From: Nocardioides rotundus
GTDB lineage: Bacteria; Actinomycetota; Actinomycetes; Propionibacteriales; Nocardioidaceae
Length of the DNA: 64,000 bases
Assembly (NCBI RefSeq): GCF_019931675.1
Contig: NZ_CP082922.1
Location: 1,875,001 to 1,939,000, forward strand
Reading direction: 5' to 3'
Numbering within the stretch: the stretch's first letter is position 1; each line of letters begins with the position of its first letter. Of the stretch, positions 21,907-32,498 are shown piece after piece. The notes beneath the pieces are model-generated. The model made no database searches. It saw nothing but the letters and a program-made list of their open reading frames with translations, and was not told the DNA's origin. The translations under genes were made by a program, and so were the position numbers.

Positions 21907-21989
21907 GCGACCGGGCATCCCCTGCACCCAAATCCCGCCGACCGGGCACTCGATGCACCCACATCCCGCCGACCGGGCACTCGATGCAC
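21907..21989 (+). repeat. 31-bp tandem repeat, array 2 (2 full units plus one partial, after pgl)
   Basis: Units at 21907-21937, 21938-21968 and a partial unit 21969-21989. They carry the conserved ACCGGGCA and TGCA blocks around 5-base variable stretches (TCCCC, CTCGA, CTCGA). The array lies 2 bases past the pgl stop and has the same orientation as pgl. A small inverted repeat, CTGAC-GCCCG-GTCAG, follows at 21989-22003 and overlaps the stop of the next gene. Confidence 0.9.
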
Positions 21990-21999
21990 TGACGCCCGG

Positions 22000-22980
22000 T
22001 CAGAGGAACTCGCCCTCGGGACGCCAACCGCCCAGTCGGGCACGCGCCGAACGCACTCCGGCGTACACCACGTCCAACGGATCCACGCCCGGACCGAACA
22101 GGTCCGCGGCCCAGACTTCGACGACGCACCATCCCCTCGCCTCAAGCCAGGCCTTCCGGACGGCGTCGGCGGCTCGCTTCTCGGGTGACCGGTGGGCTGC
22201 CACTCCCTGGTACTCGAAGCGCAGCCGCAGCTCCGGCACCGTGATGTCGCAGCGATAGCACGGACGGCCCTCGTCGTCGTACTCCCACTGCTGCGGGACG
22301 GCGCTGTCGACGCCCGCGTCCCAGCACGCGAGCAGCAGTACCGCCTCCGGGGGTGACTCCGGCAGCCCGGTCGCGAGCGGCGCGAGTTCGCGCAGTTGCA
22401 CGACGCCGGGCATGCGGCGGAACCGTGGAAGCTGCCGCTGCAGATCCCCATGATCGAGACCGTGCCGGAGGAAGCTGCACAGCGCCGCGAACGCATCGTG
22501 CCGGCGCAGGCTCCGCCCGAGGTCGATCGCGGTCCGTAGCGGTGTGGTGACTCGCAGACCCTCGACCTGGGTCACATCGGAGTCGAGCAGGTTGCGGATC
22601 CCGCCGCGCACGCCTGCTCGCCGAGTCCGGGACTCGTTGCGGCTGACCAGCTCCAGCGGGACGGGCTCATAGGCGGCGGACCTAGGGAGCGCGTCGACTC
22701 CGTGCAGCCAGGCGGCGGTCCGATCCACGACGAGTACGGCGTCCGGCACGACCAGCTGGAGTGCTCGCGCGCGGCTCTCGATGGTGTCTCGCAGCTGGGC
22801 CACGGCATAGGCGCCGTGGGTGAGCTCCTTCACCAGTCCACGTTCGCACAGGATCTGGAACTGGCGTCGAGTGACGCCGCTCTGCATCGCCTGGGCGCGG
22901 GTGAACGGCACATCGAGTGGCAGCGGGCAGGTCTCGTTCAGCAGCGGGCCATCGAGCCATGGCGGCAGTCGTCGGGACAT
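22000..22980 (-). CDS. AbiEi-like antitoxin-type N-terminus fused to a DUF559/Vsr-like nuclease-fold C-terminus
   Basis: This 326-residue protein is not known by name. Residues 25-95 look like the winged-helix 'type IV toxin-antitoxin AbiEi' N-terminus (FTRAQAMQSGVTRRQFQIL, then LTHGAYAV). The C-terminal third resembles DUF559 or very-short-patch-repair-like nucleases: PEAVLLLACWDAGVD, LRFEYQGVAAHRSPEKR, then a W-rich end. Such proteins are common and often multi-copy in Nocardioides-like genomes. No AbiEii toxin partner is nearby, so a toxin-antitoxin role is doubtful. The gene sits between two 31-bp repeat arrays in opposite orientation. Confidence 0.75.
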   Translation of the reverse strand: MSRRLPPWLDGPLLNETCPLPLDVPFTRAQAMQSGVTRRQFQILCERGLVKELTHGAYAVAQLRDTIESRARALQLVVPDAVLVVDRTAAWLHGVDALPRSAAYEPVPLELVSRNESRTRRAGVRGGIRNLLDSDVTQVEGLRVTTPLRTAIDLGRSLRRHDAFAALCSFLRHGLDHGDLQRQLPRFRRMPGVVQLRELAPLATGLPESPPEAVLLLACWDAGVDSAVPQQWEYDDEGRPCYRCDITVPELRLRFEYQGVAAHRSPEKRAADAVRKAWLEARGWCVVEVWAADLFGPGVDPLDVVYAGVRSARARLGGWRPEGEFL

Positions 22981-22996
22981 GCGGACAGGGTGGCCG

Positions 22997-23017
22997 CCCC
23001 ATCGTGCACGGATGGGG
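22997..23017. promoter_or_regulatory. Palindrome upstream of the AbiEi-like gene
   Basis: A perfect 7-bp inverted repeat, CCCCATC and GATGGGG, separated by 7 bases, 17-37 bases before the ATG at 22980. Its position suits an operator, possibly bound by the gene's own winged helix. That is inference. Confidence 0.4.
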
Positions 23018-23084
23018 AGCCATCCACAGGCTCGACGAAAGCCCAGGTCAGATCGCTAGCTGGCGTGCCGGTTCAGTTCGCCGG

Positions 23085-23238
23085 CCGAGTTGGGTGCAAG
23101 GAGTGCCCGGTCGCCGGGATATGGATGCACGCAATGCCCGGTTGGCGGGATATGGGTGCAGGGAGTGCCCGGTCGGCGGGATAAGGGTGCAGGGAGTGCC
23201 CGGTCGGCGGGATATGGGTGCAGGGAGTGCCCGGTCGC
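23085..23238 (-). repeat. 31-bp tandem repeat, array 3 (5 units, after rbpA)
   Basis: Reading on the minus strand from rbpA: units 23208-23238, 23177-23207, 23146-23176, 23115-23145 and a diverged last unit at about 23085-23114. The variable 5-base stretches are CTCCC (three times), TTGCG and CTCCT. It begins 13 bases after the rbpA stop and has the orientation of rbpA. The rest of the 270-base gap (23018-23084) shows nothing recognisable. Confidence 0.9.
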
Positions 23239-23251
23239 GGGAGGGCGAGGG

Positions 23252-23614
23252 TCAGAAGACGACGTCGCCGGACTTGCGGCGCTGGCGCAGCAGCTGGAGC
23301 GCCTCGTTGAGGATCACCTTGGCCTCGTCGTCGGAGCGGCGCTCCTTCACGTAGGCCAGGTGGGTCTTGTAGGGCTCGATCTTCGGCGCCGGTGGCGGGT
23401 TCTCCGCGTCCACCGAGGCCGGCAGGCCGCACTTCGGGCAGTCCCACGTCTCGGGGACGTCGGCCTCCTCCGCGAACGCGACGACGCACCGGTGCTGGTT
23501 CGCGCAGAAGAACGCCACCAGCTTCCGTGGGGCCGCCTCCCCCCGCTCCGCCTCACCGGACGGGCCGGAACCGACCCGGCTCCCGCGGATCGCGTTCCCT
23601 CCTCCGACAGCCAT
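23252..23614 (-). CDS. rbpA: RbpA, RNA polymerase-binding protein
   Basis: RbpA binds the housekeeping sigma factor and RNA polymerase and stabilises open promoter complexes; it is actinobacterial. The 120-residue protein has a zinc-ribbon-like core (FFCANQHRCVVAFAEE, then WDCPKCGLPA) and the sigma-interacting C-terminus KTHLAYVKERRSDDEAKVIL. The ATG at 23614 is preferred over the adjacent GTG at 23617 because GGGAGG is 5 bases away from the ATG. It lies 16 bases after secG. Confidence 0.96.
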   Translation of the reverse strand: MAVGGGNAIRGSRVGSGPSGEAERGEAAPRKLVAFFCANQHRCVVAFAEEADVPETWDCPKCGLPASVDAENPPPAPKIEPYKTHLAYVKERRSDDEAKVILNEALQLLRQRRKSGDVVF

Positions 23615-23630
23615 CACGGCCTCCCTAACG

Positions 23631-23867
23631 TCAGTTCTGGTTCGCCATCAGGAGGCCCAGCGCGACGATGCACGCGAACCAGATGACGCCGATAGCGACC
23701 GTGAAGCGGTCGAGGTTGCGCTCCGCCACCGACGACCCGCCCAGCGAACTGGAGACGCCGCCGCCGAACATGTCGGACAGGCCTCCGCCCCGGCCCTTGT
23801 GCAGCAGCACGAGGACGATCAGCAGCAGGCTGGTGACGACGAGCAGGATGGTGAACAGCAGTTGCAC
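23631..23867 (-). CDS. secG: SecG, preprotein translocase subunit
   Basis: SecG is the small membrane subunit of the SecYEG channel. The 78-residue protein has two hydrophobic helices (LLFTILLVVTSLLLIVLVLL and FTVAIGVIWFACIVALGLLM). Between them is the glycine-rich loop HKGRGGGLSDMFGG, which is diagnostic. The start is GTG 23867; the longer open frame upstream is tpiA in another frame. TAGGAT lies 7 bases before the GTG. Confidence 0.95.
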   Translation of the reverse strand: MQLLFTILLVVTSLLLIVLVLLHKGRGGGLSDMFGGGVSSSLGGSSVAERNLDRFTVAIGVIWFACIVALGLLMANQN

Positions 23868-23874
23868 GGTGTCA

Positions 23875-23880
23875 ATCCTA
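23875..23880 (-). promoter_or_regulatory. -10 hexamer TAGGAT, leaderless-type promoter of secG-rbpA
   Basis: On the minus strand TAGGAT is followed by 7 bases and the secG GTG. It sits in the 29-base gap after tpiA, giving secG and rbpA a possible promoter separate from the glycolytic genes. Confidence 0.55.
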
Positions 23881-23896
23881 GACGACGATCCGCGGC

Positions 23897-24691
23897 TCAG
23901 ATCGTCGGCATCTCGTAGAACCGGCAGATCCCGCCGAACTCGTCGGCCTGCAGGCTCGCGCCGCCGACCAGACAGCCGTCGATGTCCGGCTTCTCCATGA
24001 TCCCGGCGACGTTCGCGGCCTTGACCGAGCCGCCGTACTGGATGCGTATGGCGTCCGCCGCGGCGTCGCCCCACACCTCCCGGACCCGCTCCCGGATCGC
24101 GCCGCAGACCTCCTGGGCGTCGTCCGGGGTCGCCACCTCGCCGGTCCCGATCGCCCAGACCGGCTCGTAGGCGACGACCAGCCCGCCGACCTGGTCGGCG
24201 GACAGCCCGGCGAGCGACCCCTCGACCTGCGCCAGCGTGAACGGCACCTGCTCGCCGGCCTGCCGTACCTCCAGGCCCTCGCCGACGCAGACGATCGGCG
24301 TCATGGACGCGTCGAGCACCCGCTTGGCCTTGGCGTTGACGACCTCGTCGGTCTCCCCGTGGTGCTGGCGCCGCTCGGAGTGCCCGACCACGACGTAGGA
24401 GCAGCCGAGCTTGGCGAGCATGGCCGCGGAGATCTCGCCGGTGTAGGCACCGCCGTCATTCTCGGAGACGTCCTGGGCGCCGTACTCGATGGAGAGCCGG
24501 TCGCCGTCGACGAGCGTCTGCACGGAGCGCAGGTCGGTGAACGGCGGCACCACGACCACCTCGACGGCGGAGTAGTCGTGCCGCTTGTCCGACAGCGTCC
24601 AGGCCAGCTTCTGCACCAGGACGACGGCCTCCTGGTGGTTGAGGTTGGACTTCCAGTTGCCCGCCATGATGGGGGTGCGTGCCTCAGCCAT
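23897..24691 (-). CDS. tpiA: Triosephosphate isomerase
   Basis: It interconverts dihydroxyacetone phosphate and glyceraldehyde 3-phosphate. The 264-residue TIM barrel has the catalytic Lys in GNWKSNL, His in VVGHSERRQ and Glu in [11 protein letters not shown]. The last is the PROSITE-type signature. The 5' end overlaps pgk by 8 bases. MAEARTPIM precedes the conserved AGNWKSN, so the annotated ATG gives a normal N-terminus. Confidence 0.98.
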   Translation of the reverse strand: MAEARTPIMAGNWKSNLNHQEAVVLVQKLAWTLSDKRHDYSAVEVVVVPPFTDLRSVQTLVDGDRLSIEYGAQDVSENDGGAYTGEISAAMLAKLGCSYVVVGHSERRQHHGETDEVVNAKAKRVLDASMTPIVCVGEGLEVRQAGEQVPFTLAQVEGSLAGLSADQVGGLVVAYEPVWAIGTGEVATPDDAQEVCGAIRERVREVWGDAAADAIRIQYGGSVKAANVAGIMEKPDIDGCLVGGASLQADEFGGICRFYEMPTI

Positions 24692-25907
24692 GGATGTTCC
24701 TCTCCAGTACGGCGATCCCGGGCAGCTCCTTGCCCTCGAGGTACTCCAGCGAGGCGCCGCCGCCGGTCGAGATGTGCCCGAAGGCGTCCTCGTCGATCCC
24801 GAGCGTGCGCACCGCGGCGGCGGAGTCGCCGCCTCCCACGACCGACAGCCCGTCGACCTGGGTCAGCGCCTCGGCCACCGCGCGGGTGCCCGCGGCGAAC
24901 TCCTCGGTCTCGAAGACGCCCATGGGCCCGTTCCAGAACACGGTGCGGGCGTCGGAGAGGGCGTCGGCGAACGCGGCGGCCGAGTCGGGGCCGATGTCCA
25001 GGCCGATGGCGTCGGCCGGGATCTCCGAGGCGGGTACGACGGAGGGCTGGGGCTCGCGGTCACCGGACGGGAAGACCGTGTCGACGACCACGTCGGTCGG
25101 GAGCAGCAGCTCCACGCCGCGCTCCTTCGCCTGCTCGAGGTAGGCACGGCAGGTCTCGACCTGGTCCTCCTCGAGCAGGCTCTTGCCGACCTCGTAGCCC
25201 TGGGCCGCGAGGAAGGTGAAGACCATGCCCCCGCCGATGAGCAGCTTGTCGGCCTTCTGGAGCAGGTTGTCGATCACGCCGAGCTTGTCGGAGACCTTCG
25301 ACCCGCCGAGCACCACGACGTAGGGGCGCTGGGGCTCCTCGGTGAGGCGCCGCAGCACGTCCACCTCGGTCGAGACCAGGTCGCCCATCGCGGCGGGCAG
25401 CCGCAGGGCGATGTCGTAGACACTGGCCTGCTTGCGGTGCACGACCCCGAAGCCGTCGGAGACGAACGCGTCACCGAGCTGGGCGAGCTGGCTGGCGAAG
25501 GCCGAGCGGATCTCGTCCTCCTTGGCCGTCTCGCCCTCGTTGAAGCGGACGTTCTCCAGGACAGCGACGTCGCCGTCCTGGAGGCCGGCCACCGTCTCGG
25601 AGGCGGACTCGCCCACGGTGTCGGTCGCGAACGCCACGTCCTTGCCGAGGAGCTCGCCGAGGCGACGGGCGACCGGCTCCAGGGTGTACGCCGGGTCCGG
25701 CGCCCCCTTGGGCCGGCCGAGGTGCGCGAGCACGATCACCCGTGCCCCGGCGTCCGCGAGCTGCCGGATGGTCGGGACGCTGGCGCGGATGCGCCCGTCG
25801 TCGGTGATGGTCGTCGTACCGCCGCTCTGCTCCAGCGGCACGTTGAGGTCCGAGCGCACCAGCACGCGCTTGCCGCGCAGGTCGCCCAGCGATGCGATGT
25901 CCGACAT
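24684..25907 (-). CDS. pgk: Phosphoglycerate kinase
   Basis: It makes ATP from 1,3-bisphosphoglycerate. The 407-residue protein shows the N-terminal substrate signature [20 protein letters not shown], and the nucleotide-binding [11 protein letters not shown] near residue 370. It follows gap by 34 bases and overlaps tpiA by 8, forming the usual gap-pgk-tpiA unit. The length is typical. Confidence 0.98.
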   Translation of the reverse strand: MSDIASLGDLRGKRVLVRSDLNVPLEQSGGTTTITDDGRIRASVPTIRQLADAGARVIVLAHLGRPKGAPDPAYTLEPVARRLGELLGKDVAFATDTVGESASETVAGLQDGDVAVLENVRFNEGETAKEDEIRSAFASQLAQLGDAFVSDGFGVVHRKQASVYDIALRLPAAMGDLVSTEVDVLRRLTEEPQRPYVVVLGGSKVSDKLGVIDNLLQKADKLLIGGGMVFTFLAAQGYEVGKSLLEEDQVETCRAYLEQAKERGVELLLPTDVVVDTVFPSGDREPQPSVVPASEIPADAIGLDIGPDSAAAFADALSDARTVFWNGPMGVFETEEFAAGTRAVAEALTQVDGLSVVGGGDSAAAVRTLGIDEDAFGHISTGGGASLEYLEGKELPGIAVLERNIHG

Positions 25908-25941
25908 GGTGTGGCCTACTCCTGGGTCGTGGGGCGTGGCG

Positions 25942-26997
<1,056 letters not shown>

Positions 26998-27100
26998 CCG
27001 CGCGGGCGCAGCCCTCCGGCAGGGGTGTCCCGCGTACCTCTCGGTAACGTTTGGATCGTTCAAACTGTGGTACGGCGGCCGGGGAGAGGGGTACGGCGGC

Positions 27101-28087
27101 TCAGGCCTCGTCGGCGAGCATCTCCGGCGTCAGCGAGGACTCGGTGTCGGGGATGCCCAGCTCCTCGGCACGCTTGTCCGCCATCGCGAGCAGCCGGCGG
27201 ATGCGGCCGGCGATCGCGTCCTTGGTGAGGACGGGGTCGTGCAGCTGGCCGAGCTCCTCCAGGGAGGCCTGCTTGTGCTCCAGTCGCAGCTGGCCGGCCT
27301 GCTTGAGGTGGTCGGGCACCTCGTCGCCCAGGATCTCCAGCGCACGCTCGACGCGTGCACCCGCGGCGACGGCGGCGCGGGCGGAGCGGCGCAGGTTGGC
27401 GTCGTCGAAGTTGGCCAGCCGGTTGGCGGTGGCCCGGACCTCGCGGCGCATCCGCCGCTCCTCCCAGGCCATGAGGGACTCGTGGGCCCCCAGGCGGGTG
27501 AGCAGCGAGCCGATCGCGTCGCCGTCGCGGATGACGACCCGGTCCACGCCGCGGACCTCGCGGGGCTTGGCCTGGACGCCGAGCCGGCGGGCGACGCCGA
27601 CCAGGGCGAGGGCCGCCTCGGGGCCGGGGCAGGTCACCTCCATCGAGGAGGAGCGGCCCGGCTCGGTCAGAGAGCCGTGGGCCAGGAACGCGCCGCGCCA
27701 GGCGGCGACGGCGTCACAGCCGCCACCGGACACGACCATCGGCGGCAGGCCGCGCACCGGGCGGCCGCGCTGGTCGAGCAGGCCGGTCTGGCGGGCCAGG
27801 GCCTCGCCGTCCCGGTCGACCCGGACGAGGTAGCGACTGCCCTTGCGCAGCCCCGCGGGCTGGACGACGACGACCTCCGAGCGGTGCCCGTAGACCTCCG
27901 CGATGTCGGTGCGCAGGCGCCGGGCAGCGGCGCCCGTGTCGAGCTCGGCCTCGACGACGATCCGGCCGCCGACGATGTGCAGGCCCCCCGCGAAACGGAG
28001 CATCGAGGCCACCTCCGCCTTGCGGCAACAGGTCTTCGTCACCGGAGTGCTGGCCAGCTCTGCCTTCACCTGTGCGGTCATCGCCAT
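27101..28087 (-). CDS. whiA: WhiA, sporulation/cell-division transcription regulator
   Basis: WhiA is an actinobacterial regulator with a LAGLIDADG homing-endonuclease-like fold joined to a C-terminal helix-turn-helix. In sporulating relatives it works with WhiB. The 328-residue protein begins [13 protein letters not shown] and contains [20 protein letters not shown] in the N-terminal domain. Near the C-terminus are [20 protein letters not shown] and [15 protein letters not shown]. It follows yvcK as in many Gram-positive genomes. It says nothing definite about sporulation here. Confidence 0.96.
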   Translation of the reverse strand: MAMTAQVKAELASTPVTKTCCRKAEVASMLRFAGGLHIVGGRIVVEAELDTGAAARRLRTDIAEVYGHRSEVVVVQPAGLRKGSRYLVRVDRDGEALARQTGLLDQRGRPVRGLPPMVVSGGGCDAVAAWRGAFLAHGSLTEPGRSSSMEVTCPGPEAALALVGVARRLGVQAKPREVRGVDRVVIRDGDAIGSLLTRLGAHESLMAWEERRMRREVRATANRLANFDDANLRRSARAAVAAGARVERALEILGDEVPDHLKQAGQLRLEHKQASLEELGQLHDPVLTKDAIAGRIRRLLAMADKRAEELGIPDTESSLTPEMLADEA

Positions 28088-28150
28088 AGGCCCGATCCTT
28101 CCATGCGAGTCAACGACCCTCGGCGGCGCGGGCGCCCCCTGCGACCCAGG

Positions 28151-29125
28151 TCACCTGGCCTCGCGGACCATCGCGCGGAAGAGGTCGGCGAGCCGGTCGG
28201 GGTCGTGGCGGGGAGTCCCGTCGCCGAGGGCGATCTCGCCGAGCACCAGCTCGCCGCCGAGTCTGCGCGCCGCCTCGGCAAGGGCGTCCGGGTCGGGCAC
28301 CGAGGACGGGTCGGCGACCACTCGATGGATCCGCAGGTCCGGCGCGTGCTCGAGCAGGGCCGCGAGGTGGTCCTCGGGACGCAGCCCGTGGGTCTCCCCC
28401 TGCTGCGGCTCGAGGTTGAGCACCACGACCACCCGGCCCGCGGTGGTGGTGAGGGCCTCGCGCAGTTGCGGCACGACCAGGTGCGGGATCACCGAGGTGT
28501 ACCAGGAGCCCGGGCCGAGCACGACCCAGTCGGCCTCCCGCACCGCCGCGACGGCCTCCGGGCAGGCGTCCACGCCGTCGGGGTCCAACCGGATCGACCG
28601 GATCCGTCCCTCGGTGGTCGCGACCTCCACCTGGCCGCGCACCTGCGCGACCCGGCCGTCGGCGTCGGTGACCTCCGCGGTGATGTCCATCGGGGTCGTC
28701 GACATCGGCAGCACCCGGCCCTCGGCGCCGAGCAGCCGCCCGACCAGGTCCAGTGCCTTCACCTGGTCGCCGAGGATCTCCCAGAGCCCGACGATGAGCA
28801 GGTTGCCGAGCGCGTGACCCTCCATCTCGCCGTGGCCGGCGAACCGATGCTGGACCACCTCGGCCCAAGTGCGGCCCCACTCGTCGTCACCGCACAGCGC
28901 CGCCAGCGCCATCCGCAGGTCGCCGGGCGGCAGCACGCCGAACTCGTGCCGCAGCCGGCCCGAGGAGCCGCCGTTGTCGGCGACGGTGACGACCGCGGTC
29001 AGGTCGGGTACGACGCGCCGCCAGGCCGACAGCGAGGCGAACAGGCCGTGCCCCCCGCCGAGCGCGACCACGGCCGGACCGTCCGACGACCGGCCGGCCG
29101 CCTGCTCGATCAACGACTCCACCAT
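28151..29125 (-). CDS. yvcK: YvcK-type (CofD-like) UDP-sugar-binding protein, gluconeogenesis factor
   Basis: YvcK-family proteins bind UDP-GlcNAc and influence carbon metabolism and cell shape. The 324-residue protein has the N-terminal ALGGGHGLFASLSAWRR, the following VTVADNGGSSGRLR, and LGPGSWYTSVIPHLVVPQL, all typical of the CofD-like fold. It stands between rapZ and whiA, with 4 bases to rapZ; this trio is a conserved Gram-positive cluster. Confidence 0.94.
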   Translation of the reverse strand: MVESLIEQAAGRSSDGPAVVALGGGHGLFASLSAWRRVVPDLTAVVTVADNGGSSGRLRHEFGVLPPGDLRMALAALCGDDEWGRTWAEVVQHRFAGHGEMEGHALGNLLIVGLWEILGDQVKALDLVGRLLGAEGRVLPMSTTPMDITAEVTDADGRVAQVRGQVEVATTEGRIRSIRLDPDGVDACPEAVAAVREADWVVLGPGSWYTSVIPHLVVPQLREALTTTAGRVVVVLNLEPQQGETHGLRPEDHLAALLEHAPDLRIHRVVADPSSVPDPDALAEAARRLGGELVLGEIALGDGTPRHDPDRLADLFRAMVREAR

Positions 29126-29129
29126 GCCG

Positions 29130-30014
29130 TCACTCCCGTCCGAGATCGCGGTGCTGCGCGCGGGCGTCGAAGCCGGTCTCCAGGAGCCCGTTGACCAGCG
29201 CCTCGGTCATCGCCACGCTGCGGTGCTTGCCGCCGGTGCAGCCGATGGCCACGGTCATGAACCGCTTGCCCTCGCGCAGGTAGCCCTCCCCCACGGTGCG
29301 GATGATCGGGAGGTACTGGTCGAGGAACTCCTGAGCGCCGGGGCGGCTGCGGACGTAGTCGGCCACCTCGCGGTCCCGGCCGGACTGGGCACGCAGCTCG
29401 GGGACCCAGAACGGGTTCGGCAGGAACCGCATGTCGGCGACCAGGTCGGCGTCGACCGGGATGCCGTACTTGAAGCCGAAGCTCACGACCGTGATCTTCA
29501 GCGACACCGACTCCGGCGTGCCGAACGCCTCGGCGACCTTCGCGGTGAGCTGGTGCACGTTGAGGTTCGAGGTGTCGATGACGACGTCGGCGCTGCCGCG
29601 CAGGTCCTGCATGACCGCGCGCTCGCGCTGCAGGCCGTCGAGCAGCCGGCCGCTGCCCTGCAGGGGGTGCGGCCGCCGCGCGGCCTCCTGGCGGCGCACG
29701 AGGACGTCGTCGTCGGCCTCGAGGAACAGCAGGGTGGTACGCCGGCCGGTGCGGCCCTGCGCGAGGTTCGCCTTGAGGGATTCGAAGAAGATCCCGGAGC
29801 GGACGTCGACGACGACCGCGATGGGCTGCTCCACGCCCTTGGACTCGTCGACCAGCTCGACCACGTGCCGCAGCAGGTTCGGCGGCAGGTTGTCCACGAC
29901 GTAGAAGCCGAGGTCCTCCAGCTCCTTGGCCGCCGTACTGCGACCGGCCCCGGTCATGCCGGTCACGACCACCAGCTCCCCCCGGTGGTCGCGCAGCGCC
30001 CCCTCGCTCGTCAT
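29130..30014 (-). CDS. rapZ: RapZ-family nucleotide-binding protein (RNase adapter-like)
   Basis: This 294-residue P-loop protein has Walker A GMTGAGRSTAAKELED near residue 18, FYVVDNLPPNLL, and the C-terminal AIGCTGGKHRSVAMTE that forms the ligand site. In enterobacteria RapZ directs a small RNA for GlmS control to RNase E. In actinobacteria the role is less clear, though the link to amino-sugar metabolism fits its neighbour yvcK. It starts 3 bases after the uvrC stop. Confidence 0.95.
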   Translation of the reverse strand: MTSEGALRDHRGELVVVTGMTGAGRSTAAKELEDLGFYVVDNLPPNLLRHVVELVDESKGVEQPIAVVVDVRSGIFFESLKANLAQGRTGRRTTLLFLEADDDVLVRRQEAARRPHPLQGSGRLLDGLQRERAVMQDLRGSADVVIDTSNLNVHQLTAKVAEAFGTPESVSLKITVVSFGFKYGIPVDADLVADMRFLPNPFWVPELRAQSGRDREVADYVRSRPGAQEFLDQYLPIIRTVGEGYLREGKRFMTVAIGCTGGKHRSVAMTEALVNGLLETGFDARAQHRDLGRE

Positions 30015-30017
30015 CGT

Positions 30018-31985
30018 CTACTCCTCCAGGATCTCGCCGGTCGTCACGTTGATCGCGGGCCCAGTCTTCCCGCTCGTCGCCTGATCGGCGACGGCCTCCT
30101 TGATGGCCGCCGCGGTGCGGGGGCCGATACCTGGCACCTGGGCGATCTCCTCCACGGTCGCGGCGCGCAGCTTGCGCAGCGAGCCGAAGTGCCGGATGAG
30201 GGTCTTGCGCCGCACCTCCCCGAGGCCGGGCACGTCGTCGAGCAGGCTCTCCACCATCGACTTCGACCGCCGGCCGCGGTGGTGGGTGATGGCGAACCGG
30301 TGCGCCTCGTCCCGGATCCGCTGCAGCAGGTAGAGCCCCTCGGAGCTGCGGGGCAGGATGACCGGGTCCTCCTGGCCGGGCACCCAGACCTCCTCCAGCC
30401 GCTTGGCCAGGCCGCACAGCGGCACGTCGTCGATGCCGAGCTCGTCCAGCGCGCGCTGCGCGGCGGCGACCTGCGGGGGCCCGCCGTCGACCACCACCAG
30501 GCCCGGTGAGTAGGCGAACTTCCGGGGGCGACCGGTGTCCGGGTCGACCAGCATCGGCCCGTCCTCCCCCGCGACCTGCTCCGAGCGCGCCTGCTCGTCG
30601 AGCAGCCGCCGGAAGCGGCGGGTGATGACCTCGTGCATCGAGGCCACGTCGTCCTGACCGTCCACGCCCTTGATCACGAACCGGCGGTACTCGCTCTTGC
30701 GGGCCAGTCCGTCCTCGAAGACCACCATGGAGGCGACCACCTCGGTCCCCTGCAGGTTGGACACGTCGTAGCACTCGATCCGCAGGGGCACCTCGTCGAG
30801 GCCGAGCGCGTTCTGGATCTCCTCCAGCGCCCGGTTGCGGGTGGTGAGGTCCGAGGCGCGCTTGGTCTTGTGCAGGGCGAGCGCCTGCTGGGCGTTGCGG
30901 GCGACCGTCTCCTGCAGCGACTTCTTGTCGCCGCGCCGCGGGACCCGGATCCGCACCTTGGAGCCGCGCAGGTCGCCGAGCAGCTGCTCCAGCGTCTCGG
31001 CGTCGGGTGGCAGCTCGGGCACGAGGACCTCGCGCGGGATCGAGTCGGCGTCGCCGCCGTACAGCTGCAGCAGGAAGCCCTCGACCAGGTCCGCGGTGCC
31101 GCCCTCGTCCACCCGGTCGGCGACCCAGCCCCGCTGTCCGCGGATCCGCCCGCCGCGGACGTAGAAGATCTGGACCGCGACCTCCAGGGGGTCCTCGGCG
31201 AGCGCGATCACGTCGGCGTCCGCGCCGTCGCCGAGCACGACCGCCTGCTTCTCCAGGGCGCGGTTCATCGCGCCCAGGTCGTCGCGCAGGCGGGCGGCCT
31301 TCTCGAAGTCGAGGGCCTCGGAGGCGGCGTACATCTCCTCCTCGATCCGGCGGATGAACGGTCGGGTGCGGCCGGCCATGAAGTCGCAGAAGTCGTCGAC
31401 GATGCGGCGGTGGTCCTCGGCGCTGATGTTGCCCACGCACGGCGCGGAGCACTTGTCGATGTAGCCCAGCAGGCACGGCCGGCCGATCTGCGCGGACCGC
31501 TTGAAGACGCCGTTGCTGCACGAGCGCATCGGGAAGACGCGGAGCAGGATGTCGACGGTCTCGCGGATCGCCCAGGCGTGGCTGTAGGGGCCGAAGTAGC
31601 GATTGCCCTTCCGCTTGGCACCGCGCCCGACCATGACGCGGGGGTACTCCTCGGACAACGTGACCGCCAGCCAGGGATAGGACTTGTCGTCGCGGTACTT
31701 GACGTTGAAGCGGGGGTCGTACTCCTTGATCCAGGAGTACTCCAGCTGCAGCGCCTCCACCTCGGTCTCGACGACGGTCCACTCCACGCGCGCCGCGGTC
31801 GTGACCATCGTCGCGGTGCGCGGGTGCAGGTTGGCGATGTCCTGGAAGTACGACGACAGCCGGGCGCGCAGGTTCTTCGCCTTGCCGACGTAGATGACCC
31901 GGTCCTTGGCGTCCCGGAACCGGTAGACGCCGGGCTGGGTCGGGATCGTGCCCGGTTCGGGTCGGTAGGAGAGAGGTCCAGGCAC
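30018..31985 (-). CDS. uvrC: UvrC, excinuclease ABC subunit C
   Basis: UvrC makes the two incisions in nucleotide excision repair. The 655-residue protein has, in order, a GIY-YIG domain ([18 protein letters not shown]), a cysteine-rich region ([15 protein letters not shown]), a UvrB-binding UVR motif near residue 215 ([14 protein letters not shown]), an RNase H-like domain with [15 protein letters not shown], and C-terminal helix-hairpin-helices ([14 protein letters not shown]). It follows the Rieske lipoprotein gene by 2 bases. Confidence 0.97.
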   Translation of the reverse strand: MPGPLSYRPEPGTIPTQPGVYRFRDAKDRVIYVGKAKNLRARLSSYFQDIANLHPRTATMVTTAARVEWTVVETEVEALQLEYSWIKEYDPRFNVKYRDDKSYPWLAVTLSEEYPRVMVGRGAKRKGNRYFGPYSHAWAIRETVDILLRVFPMRSCSNGVFKRSAQIGRPCLLGYIDKCSAPCVGNISAEDHRRIVDDFCDFMAGRTRPFIRRIEEEMYAASEALDFEKAARLRDDLGAMNRALEKQAVVLGDGADADVIALAEDPLEVAVQIFYVRGGRIRGQRGWVADRVDEGGTADLVEGFLLQLYGGDADSIPREVLVPELPPDAETLEQLLGDLRGSKVRIRVPRRGDKKSLQETVARNAQQALALHKTKRASDLTTRNRALEEIQNALGLDEVPLRIECYDVSNLQGTEVVASMVVFEDGLARKSEYRRFVIKGVDGQDDVASMHEVITRRFRRLLDEQARSEQVAGEDGPMLVDPDTGRPRKFAYSPGLVVVDGGPPQVAAAQRALDELGIDDVPLCGLAKRLEEVWVPGQEDPVILPRSSEGLYLLQRIRDEAHRFAITHHRGRRSKSMVESLLDDVPGLGEVRRKTLIRHFGSLRKLRAATVEEIAQVPGIGPRTAAAIKEAVADQATSGKTGPAINVTTGEILEE

Positions 31986-31987
31986 GC

Positions 31988-32458
31988 TCAGCCCACGGTG
32001 AGGGTGTCGCCGTCGACGGTGACGGACTTCTCCGGAAGCGGCTTGGACGCCGGGCCCGCGACGACCGAGCCGTCGCTGATGGAGAACTTGCTGCCGTGGC
32101 AGGGGCAGTCGATCGTCGTGGCCACCTTGGTGACCGCGCAGCCCTGGTGGGTGCAGATCGAGCTGAACGCCTTGAACTCGCCGGCCGACGGCTGGGTCAC
32201 GACCGTCTCGGAGTCCTCCAGGATGACGCCGCCGCCCTCGGGGACGTCGGCGGTGGCCAGCTCGCCGCCCGAGCCGCTCGTGCTCGCGCCACCACCGGAG
32301 TCGGCGCTGCCGCCGGAGGGGGTGTCGGCCGACTCCCCACCGCCGGCCGAGTCGCTGCCGCAGGCGGCGAGCAGGGGCGCGCCCACGCCGAGCGCGGCCA
32401 CGCCGCCGACGACCTGCCGACGGTTGACCGAGGACGGGCGGGGGGTGGAGCGGGTCAT
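31988..32458 (-). CDS. Tat-exported Rieske [2Fe-2S] lipoprotein
   Basis: This 156-residue protein has a twin-arginine signal ([13 protein letters not shown], Arg13-Arg14) ending in the lipobox LLAAC with lipid-bearing Cys33. A Ser/Gly-rich linker of about 45 residues follows. The Rieske domain has ligands CTHQGC and CPCHGSKF, in which the extra cysteines form the stabilising disulfide of high-potential types. Tat export fits folding with the cluster in the cytosol. It sits between uvrA and uvrC with very short gaps, a recurring actinobacterial order. The electron partner outside the membrane is unknown. Confidence 0.92.
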   Translation of the reverse strand: MTRSTPRPSSVNRRQVVGGVAALGVGAPLLAACGSDSAGGGESADTPSGGSADSGGGASTSGSGGELATADVPEGGGVILEDSETVVTQPSAGEFKAFSSICTHQGCAVTKVATTIDCPCHGSKFSISDGSVVAGPASKPLPEKSVTVDGDTLTVG

Positions 32459-32498
32459 GGAGATCCTCCTGGGCAGGAACGGGCAGTCTGCGGGCAGC

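Noticed and set aside
22000..22980. Half of an AbiE toxin-antitoxin pair
   Set aside because: No AbiEii-like nucleotidyltransferase lies on either side; neighbours are repeats and housekeeping genes.
23085..23238. The repeats as coding sequence (open frames read through array 3)
   Set aside because: A 31-base period shifts frame at each unit, so no repeated peptide could be kept; the open frames are by-products of high GC.
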